Source: Candidatus Saccharibacteria bacterium UBA3829 (GTDB lineage: Bacteria > Patescibacteriota > Saccharimonadia > Saccharimonadales > Saccharimonadaceae). Taken from it: DNA of 11,107 nucleotides. The stretch spans positions 1 to 11,107 of the forward strand of contig DGIF01000049.1 of assembly GCA_002393165.1 (NCBI GenBank). Direction: 5' to 3'. The translations under genes were made by a program, and so were the position numbers. A model generated the notes under the pieces. That model was not told the origin of the DNA. It worked only from the letters and a program-made list of their open reading frames with translations, and ran no database searches. This document shows, piece after piece, positions 6,962 to 11,107 of the stretch (its first letter is position 1; every line of letters begins with the position of its first letter).

Positions 6962-7095
6962 ATCTCTTACTAAACTTCGGTCACTGGTAAAGAGAAAAGT
7001 TAAAGGTTGCGAGCATTGTCATTTATACTCACAACTATGAGCCAATAAATTAGGCTCACATAAATGGCTCTTATCAACTAATCAGGAGTCAATTT
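6962..7095 (+). promoter_or_regulatory. Structured leader RNA before the 83-residue protein gene
   Basis: The stretch between the predicted start and the ATG at 7096 folds on paper into two elements. First hairpin: 6964-6970 (CTCTTAC) with 6987-6994 (GTAAAGAG), one bulged A. Second, a nested three-part stem: GAGC 7011-7014 with GCTC 7067-7070; CATTTAT 7020-7026 with ATAAATG 7060-7066, a perfect 7 bp; TGAGCC 7038-7043 with GGCTCA 7053-7058 around a 9-base loop. A good Shine-Dalgarno site (AGGAG, about 7084-7088) follows with 7-base spacing. The layout resembles a cis-regulatory leader, but I recognise no known riboswitch. Confidence 0.5.
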
Positions 7096-7347
7096 ATGAA
7101 AAACTTTAACAAAAACAAACTAGAGAGGGTCGAAGTAATGGCACTTTTCGGTTACGAAATGACCCCCTGTCAGCCGCTTACTTTTCGGCGACAGGGTGAG
7201 TCGGAAACCGAAATTACCGAACTCCTCCAAACCCAGATTAAATTCGCGGGCGAGGTGGCACTTCATATCTTCGACGTATTAGTCGGCCGGGAAAAGCTGC
7301 GGCTCGAGTTCAACTCGCGCGACTTGTCTTGGTACCTCACACAATAA
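7096..7347 (+). CDS. Small protein of unknown function
   Basis: This 83-residue protein begins MKNFNKNKLERVEVMALFGY and ends RLEFNSRDLSWYLTQ. I do not recognise a named family, though the C-terminal HIFDV...LRLEF...DLSWYL pattern looks like a conserved beta-rich fold. No signal peptide or membrane segment is visible, so it is probably cytosolic. There is a single cysteine. It has a good Shine-Dalgarno site (AGGAG, 7 bases before the ATG), its own promoter and structured leader, and a terminator starting at its stop codon: a complete one-gene unit. An internal ATG at 7138 could give a 69-residue form. The region also holds strong inverted repeats (7165-7196, and CGAGT/ACTCG near 7305-7315), so the RNA itself may matter. 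Coding status is likely but not proven. Confidence 0.7.
   Translation: MKNFNKNKLERVEVMALFGYEMTPCQPLTFRRQGESETEITELLQTQIKFAGEVALHIFDVLVGREKLRLEFNSRDLSWYLTQ
7165..7196 (+). repeat. Strong hairpin inside the small-protein gene
   Basis: CCCTGTC (7165-7171) pairs with GACAGGG (7190-7196). After one bulged A (7172), GCCG (7173-7176) pairs with CGGC (7186-7189) around a 9-base loop. That is 11 base pairs, mostly G-C, far more than codon choice alone would normally produce. There is no T-tract, so it is not a terminator. Confidence 0.7.
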
Positions 7348-7371
7348 AAATAGCCCTTCGGGGCTGTTTTT
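7347..7371 (+). terminator. Rho-independent terminator with UUCG tetraloop
   Basis: A 10-bp stem (7347-7356 with 7361-7370, including one T-G wobble) closes a TTCG tetraloop (7357-7360). The core is AGCCC/GGGCT. The 3' arm ends in a run of five T and the 5' arm in a run of A. It starts at the stop codon of the 83-residue protein gene and isolates that unit from murD. The A-run on the other side means it could also work on the minus strand. Confidence 0.9.
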
Positions 7372-7372
7372 A

Positions 7373-7381
7373 TGATAAAAT
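7373..7381 (+). promoter_or_regulatory. Extended -10 for a leaderless murD transcript
   Basis: TGA followed by TAAAAT (hexamer 7376-7381) lies 6 bases before the murD ATG. Usual geometry puts +1 exactly on the A of the start codon at 7388. No Shine-Dalgarno site can exist in such a transcript, and none is seen. No clear -35 is visible; the terminator hairpin occupies that position. Confidence 0.5.
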
Positions 7382-7387
7382 GAATCT

Positions 7388-8629
7388 ATGAAAATCGCTT
7401 TACTCGGCTATGGCGTCGAAGGCCAAGCCACCGAAAAATACTTTCGCGAGCATTATGACAATCTAGCATGTGATATCTTTGACAAATTCACACTAGATGA
7501 AATCCGCCAAAAAGATTTTTCGTCTTACGACCTAGTTTTCAGAAGTCCATCAGTCCCACCGCTCCACTTGCCAAATGGTTCTAGCATCACAAGATACTTC
7601 TTCGACCATTGCCCCTGTACAATCATCGGCGTCACTGCCACCAAGGGCAAAGGTACAGTTTGCTCGTTAATCGCCCAAATCTTAAAAGCTTTAGGTGAAG
7701 ACGTCAAGCTTGTAGGTAACATCGGCGTCCCAGCCATCGGCATTCTCGATCACCTAAACGAAAAGTCCATCGTAGTTTATGAAATGTCCAGCTTCCAGCT
7801 CTGGGACCTTGAAAAGTCGCCCCACATTGCCGTCGTACTTCGCATTGAGGCGGACCATCTAAACGTTCATTATGATTTTGACGACTATGTGTCGGCTAAG
7901 AGCCACATCGCAAAGTACCAATCCCCAAATGACCATATCGTTTATTTCAAGAATAATCCCAACTCGGCTCATATCGCAAGCCAAAGTCCCGCCATCAAGC
8001 ACTCCTACCCAAACGATAAAAAATCCTCACAGCTAACCGAGTTGTTATCCGCACTCACCGTGCCAGGCGATCATAACAAAGAAAACGCCGAAGCCGCCAT
8101 CTTGGCCGTCGCAGCTTTTTACAACCAACCTATCGACGAGTTCATCGCACATCATTACGATAAGATCAAACTAGCTCTCGCAGAGTTCAAAGGCCTCCCC
8201 CACCACATAGAATTTGTCCGGACCGTCAATGGCATAGATTATTACGACGACAGTTTCTCTGCCTCCTATCCGTCACTCGATGTCGCACTGAAAGCTTTTC
8301 CGAACCACAAAATTTTTCTTATCGCTGGCGGCAAAGACCGTGGGCTCAATCTCGCCCCAATTAAACACACAATTTTTGACGCACCAAACCTCGGTAAAGC
8401 CTTCTTTATCGGCGAAACCAAGTTCAAACTCACCGACGGCGAGTCTCCAGACAAATTTACCATCTGCGACACCCTGGAAGATGCCGTGCTCAATGCCAAA
8501 TCGGCCGCTGAGCAATCCGGTTCGCCGAACGCCATCGTGCTGCTCAGCCCAGGTTCTCCAAGTTTTGATATGTTCAAAAACTTTTACGAACGCGGCGACA
8601 AATTTAAAGAAATTGTGAAAGGATTATAA
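7388..8629 (+). CDS. murD: MurD-type UDP-MurNAc-L-alanine glutamate ligase (probably L-Glu specific)
   Basis: MurD ligases use ATP to add glutamate to UDP-MurNAc-L-alanine in the cytosol, the second amino acid of the peptidoglycan stem. The 413 residues (E. coli has 438) show the three-domain plan. They include an N-terminal LGYGVEGQA UDP-binding loop and a P-loop GVTATKGKGT (81-90, Lys88) in place of the commoner GTNGKT form. GNIGVPAI, EMSSFQL (Glu132), ADHLNVH (His157), a candidate carbamylated Lys171 (SAKSH), GDHNKENAEAA and FKGLPH follow. The C-terminal LLSPGSPSFDMFKNFYERGDKF (about 385-406) is MurD-specific. The usual DSKATN motif that contacts D-glutamate reads DSFSAS (288-293), so acceptor specificity may differ. 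murL follows with zero spacing, pointing to the MurD2/MurL route in which L-Glu is added. MurD family is secure; L-Glu preference is inferred. Confidence 0.92.
   Translation: MKIALLGYGVEGQATEKYFREHYDNLACDIFDKFTLDEIRQKDFSSYDLVFRSPSVPPLHLPNGSSITRYFFDHCPCTIIGVTATKGKGTVCSLIAQILKALGEDVKLVGNIGVPAIGILDHLNEKSIVVYEMSSFQLWDLEKSPHIAVVLRIEADHLNVHYDFDDYVSAKSHIAKYQSPNDHIVYFKNNPNSAHIASQSPAIKHSYPNDKKSSQLTELLSALTVPGDHNKENAEAAILAVAAFYNQPIDEFIAHHYDKIKLALAEFKGLPHHIEFVRTVNGIDYYDDSFSASYPSLDVALKAFPNHKIFLIAGGKDRGLNLAPIKHTIFDAPNLGKAFFIGETKFKLTDGESPDKFTICDTLEDAVLNAKSAAEQSGSPNAIVLLSPGSPSFDMFKNFYERGDKFKEIVKGL
8618..8623 (+). promoter_or_regulatory. Ribosome binding site of murL inside murD
   Basis: AAAGGA lies 6 bases before the murL ATG and within the last codons of murD. 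With the murD stop abutting the murL start (TAAATG), this indicates translational coupling and fixes the murL start at 8630. Confidence 0.75.
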
Positions 8630-9805
8630 ATGTTTACATTTTTAGATTATCAATTTGATAAGGCCTCAGCTACAGCCACTTTTCGCTATCAAGGCAAAAA
8701 CAACATCTTCTTCACCGAAAAAGCCTCTTTTGCGCCAGCCGAGGTAGATTATAATCAATCCGTACTCGATGCTGCCCTCTTTTTTGCATTCATCGTCATC
8801 GGCACCTCCTATTACAAAGTCGCTCCCACCACCTCGGTCAACATACCAAAGGCACTCTCTGCCGACCAGGCAGCCTTCTTCAACAAGATCTACCAGGAAG
8901 GCCTCGGCCAATTTGCCTTCGAAAATCATCTCACCAGGGCCGATCTTGTCAAGTTCGAGTCCTCCGACAGCACCATAGCTAGCCCCGGTGTCACCAATGT
9001 GCTTCCGCACCCGCTAGTCCTAGTCAGCGGCGGCAAAGATTCCCTACTTGTCTACGAAATGTTAGCTGACAAGTCGCCACGCGCCGCCTATATCACATCG
9101 TCAGATTACATACCAGAAATTCTCGACGACTTTAGTCCAATCGTCATCCGCCGCTTCGTTGATGTGCCAAATCTCAAAGCCGCCGGCGGCCTCAACGGCC
9201 ACGTCCCGGTCACCCTCATCAACGAATCCCTCGCCTGCATTCAGGCCATTCTAACCGGCTGCGACCGCATCATCCTCGGCATCGGCCGTGAAGGCATCGA
9301 ACCGCACGCTTACATCGACGATCTCCCAGTCAACCATCAATGGTCAAAGACTGCCGAGGCCCAAGACCTCCTCAAAGATTACATACCGCGCCATATTACT
9401 ACCAGCATCAAGCTCGACGAAATCTTGGCCGATTTCAGCGAGCTCGACATCGCCCGTCAATTTGCTGAAAAATGCTGGCAAAAATACGGCCACAGTTTCT
9501 CGTCTTGCAATGTCGCCAATTATAAACAAAACGCCGACAACCGCAAACTTAAATGGTGTGGCAACTGCGCCAAATGCGCCAACTCCTACTTGCTCTTTGC
9601 GCCATTCGTGCCATACGAAGAGCAATTAAAACTATTCGGCCGCGACCTATTTTCCGACCCATCGCTCGCCGAAACTTTCAAGGGCCTCCTCGGCGTCGAC
9701 AACGTCATGAAGCCATTTGAATGTGTCGCATCCATCGCCGAACTACGCTGGGCTTACGCGCACCGCCTACCGGGCTACGGCAAACTCCCATTTGACATCG
9801 TTTAG
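8630..9805 (+). CDS. murL: Probable UDP-MurNAc-L-Ala-L-Glu epimerase (MurL family)
   Basis: The MurL family, described in Xanthomonas oryzae, inverts the terminal L-glutamate of UDP-MurNAc-L-Ala-L-Glu to D-glutamate, using ATP and magnesium. It replaces the need for free D-Glu. This 391-residue protein has the family plan as I know it: a divergent N-terminal part (1-125), then a PP-loop nucleotide-binding motif LVSGGKDSLL (131-140), GLNGHVPVT (187-195), a glycine-rich strand IILGIGREG, and VNHQWSKTAEAQ (234-245). A WCGNCAKC cysteine cluster (Cys310, 313, 316) follows, perhaps a metal site. PP-loop enzymes such as QueC share the nucleotide motif and the cysteines, but the GHVPVT and VNHQWSK blocks and the murD partner favour MurL. 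It abuts murD (0 bases) and overlaps the convergent peptidase gene by 4 bases at their stops. Stop is TAG. Confidence 0.85.
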   Translation: MFTFLDYQFDKASATATFRYQGKNNIFFTEKASFAPAEVDYNQSVLDAALFFAFIVIGTSYYKVAPTTSVNIPKALSADQAAFFNKIYQEGLGQFAFENHLTRADLVKFESSDSTIASPGVTNVLPHPLVLVSGGKDSLLVYEMLADKSPRAAYITSSDYIPEILDDFSPIVIRRFVDVPNLKAAGGLNGHVPVTLINESLACIQAILTGCDRIILGIGREGIEPHAYIDDLPVNHQWSKTAEAQDLLKDYIPRHITTSIKLDEILADFSELDIARQFAEKCWQKYGHSFSSCNVANYKQNADNRKLKWCGNCAKCANSYLLFAPFVPYEEQLKLFGRDLFSDPSLAETFKGLLGVDNVMKPFECVASIAELRWAYAHRLPGYGKLPFDIV

Positions 9806-11073
9806 AAGTTCAACTTCGTCTCTAACCCAGAAATCACGGCTTTTTCAACCGACGATACCGCCGCAAAACCCCTAATCCCACTCCCCGCGAATTCTCGAGC
9901 CAGCTCAATCACCTGAGTCCGATCAATTCCGCGAATCAAATTCGGCATATCATCATATCGCGAAATCGCCTCGTTTACGAAATAATTTTCCATGTAATAA
10001 TCCGCGATCTGCGATGGCGTCTGCGCTCCCATTTGGAACCGCCCCAGTGCATATGACTTCGCCGCCTCAAAATCCGCTTCCGACACTTCGCCGTTCAATG
10101 CCCGCATCATCTCTTCCTGGATCAACGAGAATAGCTCATCCGCATTTTCCACGTTCACTTCGCCATCAAAATCCCAATACGCGCTCGTCACATTATTTGC
10201 CAGCGAGCTACCCATCCCATAAACCAACCCTCGCTTCCTCGCCTGCCCAAAAATCCGCGAATTCATTGTCCCGTTCAAAATATGATTCAAACAATTCATC
10301 GCAAACGCCTCTTCCGGCGCCAAATGCCGCGGCGTCACCAGCGAAAACCCAAAGGTGATGTTCGATGCATCTTTTCGCCGAATCGACACCACTTCGCCAG
10401 AGTGCAAATCCGCGAACGGAATCTCGAACTTTTCACCCTCCCTGAGCGGCCAGCTCTCCAACTCGCGAATAATCCGTCGCCGCCGCCCCTTCACTCTCCC
10501 AGCGATCACAAACAGCATATTTTTCGCCGTATGTGTCCGCCGATAGTGCTCGCGAATGTCTTTGAGCTCAATATTCGAAATCGTCTCCCGCCGCTGCGCC
10601 AAATCCAATACGTCCTCCCCCACCGCCTGCTGCACCCGCGGCCAAAGCAACCGGTAATAATCATTCATATACCCGGTCAGCTCACTTCGCACATTCGCCT
10701 TCTCGCTCTTCAGTTCTTCCTCGTTAAACTTCGGCTCCGAAATCGACACTTTCTGCAACTCCATAATCCTATCCCACTCAAAATCCGCACACTCCGTCTC
10801 GTAGCACACCGAAACATCCGAAGTCCATGCGTTATGGTACGCGCCATTTTTGGTAAACTCCGCCTCGAATTCCTGCTCATCTTTAAACTTCGCATTCGCG
10901 CCAAACGCCAAATGCTCCACTACATGCGGCAGCTCATAAATATCATGATTTTTTGCAAAAATCATCCCGGCCCGAAATTCAATTCTGGTTGCCATCACCG
11001 TAGCACCAGGGATGTCTATCAAAAGGCCCTTTGCACCATTTTTTAGCTGTACCTCCTCGACCGAATGCTTCAT
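9802..11073 (-). CDS. M16 family zinc peptidase (insulinase/pitrilysin type)
   Basis: M16 peptidases are zinc enzymes with an inverted HxxEH motif that degrade peptides held inside a clam-like chamber. Here the motif is HVVEH (His50, Glu53, His54), with the third ligand expected at Glu131 (NVRSEL), the usual spacing. The C-terminal half has the R-Y pair that binds substrate in the RGLVYGMGSS block (281-290). The 423 residues match the two-domain bacterial form. No signal peptide is visible, so it is probably cytosolic; an RVKGRRRRIIRE stretch (193-204) is strongly basic. The ATG has no Shine-Dalgarno site. A TAAGAT hexamer just upstream (11085-11090) could give a near-leaderless transcript, but half of that promoter lies outside the window. 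The physiological substrate is unknown. Confidence 0.93.
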   Translation of the reverse strand: MKHSVEEVQLKNGAKGLLIDIPGATVMATRIEFRAGMIFAKNHDIYELPHVVEHLAFGANAKFKDEQEFEAEFTKNGAYHNAWTSDVSVCYETECADFEWDRIMELQKVSISEPKFNEEELKSEKANVRSELTGYMNDYYRLLWPRVQQAVGEDVLDLAQRRETISNIELKDIREHYRRTHTAKNMLFVIAGRVKGRRRRIIRELESWPLREGEKFEIPFADLHSGEVVSIRRKDASNITFGFSLVTPRHLAPEEAFAMNCLNHILNGTMNSRIFGQARKRGLVYGMGSSLANNVTSAYWDFDGEVNVENADELFSLIQEEMMRALNGEVSEADFEAAKSYALGRFQMGAQTPSQIADYYMENYFVNEAISRYDDMPNLIRGIDRTQVIELAREFAGSGIRGFAAVSSVEKAVISGLETKLNF

Positions 11074-11077
11074 GCTA

Positions 11078-11106
11078 TTGACAAATCTTAATGCTTATGA
11101 TATAAT
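11078..11106 (+). promoter_or_regulatory. Consensus sigma70 promoter pointing right, out of the window
   Basis: TTGACA (11078-11083) and TATAAT (11101-11106) are both perfect consensus and 17 bases apart. TGA just before the -10 makes it also an extended -10. The -35 begins 5 bases from the ATG of the divergent M16 peptidase, so the two starts share one intergenic region. The gene it drives is not in the window. Confidence 0.85.
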
Positions 11107-11107
11107 G

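Noticed and set aside
7037..7081. Two tiny upstream reading frames in the small-gene leader (ATG at 7037, four codons with stop; ATG at 7064, six with stop)
   Set aside because: No ribosome sites in front of them and such short frames occur by chance; not called, although leader peptides cannot be excluded.
6899..7095. A tRNA or other known small RNA in the gap between dus and the small gene
   Set aside because: No cloverleaf, no TTC-type loop and no CCA-like end; the stems fit a leader better.
8266..9010. Open frames on the minus strand opposite murD and murL (for example 8266-8577 and 8666-9010)
   Set aside because: Both plus-strand genes are well supported by motifs and coupling; the reverse frames show no motifs or ribosome sites.
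10282..11046. A 254-codon open frame on the plus strand opposite the M16 peptidase
   Set aside because: It is antisense to a gene with clear catalytic motifs, has no Shine-Dalgarno site and its translation is low-quality arginine/proline/histidine-rich sequence; a shadow of a GC-biased gene.

Overview
The window looks like a chromosomal piece of a Candidate Phyla Radiation (Patescibacteria) bacterium, most likely a Candidatus Saccharibacteria (TM7) member. This rests on three things: very tight gene packing (gaps of 0-1 base inside gene runs), the family-level look of several proteins, and a secreted protein whose N-terminal domain, InlB-type repeat and C-terminal domain match an arrangement I associate with Saccharibacteria. 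It is inference from remembered family patterns, not a search result. The standard genetic code fits all genes: the ten visible stops are eight TAA and two TAG, and a release factor 2 gene is present.

Left part (1-4730, minus strand). Reading leftwards, a strong sigma70-type promoter at 2537-2565 drives rplC-rplD-rplW-rplB (L3, L4, L23, L2; L2 runs off the left edge). This is the S10 operon core, but rpsJ is not in its usual place before rplC; instead there is a leader of about 180 bases with several hairpins. Before it (2598-4730) lies a 710-residue secreted or membrane-anchored surface protein with its own promoter. Its composition changes abruptly at a domain boundary.

Middle (4828-7371). 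The genes dus (tRNA-dihydrouridine synthase) and prfB (RF2), 1 base apart, point left. Each has a -10 box so close to its ATG that the transcript would be leaderless. Divergent from dus is a self-contained unit: promoter, a structured leader of about 135 bases, an unrecognised 83-residue protein, and a clear UUCG-loop terminator (7347-7371).

Right part (7388-11107). A MurD-type ligase is followed with zero spacing by a PP-loop protein that I identify as MurL, the UDP-MurNAc-L-Ala-L-Glu epimerase. Together they suggest the alternative route to D-glutamate in peptidoglycan: MurD adds L-Glu and MurL inverts it, instead of a free glutamate racemase feeding D-Glu to an ordinary MurD. This is the most interesting system in the window. 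A cytosolic M16 zinc peptidase converges on murL with overlapping stop codons. A consensus promoter at the right edge points out of the window.

I see no CRISPR array, tRNA, rRNA, insertion sequence or transposase.
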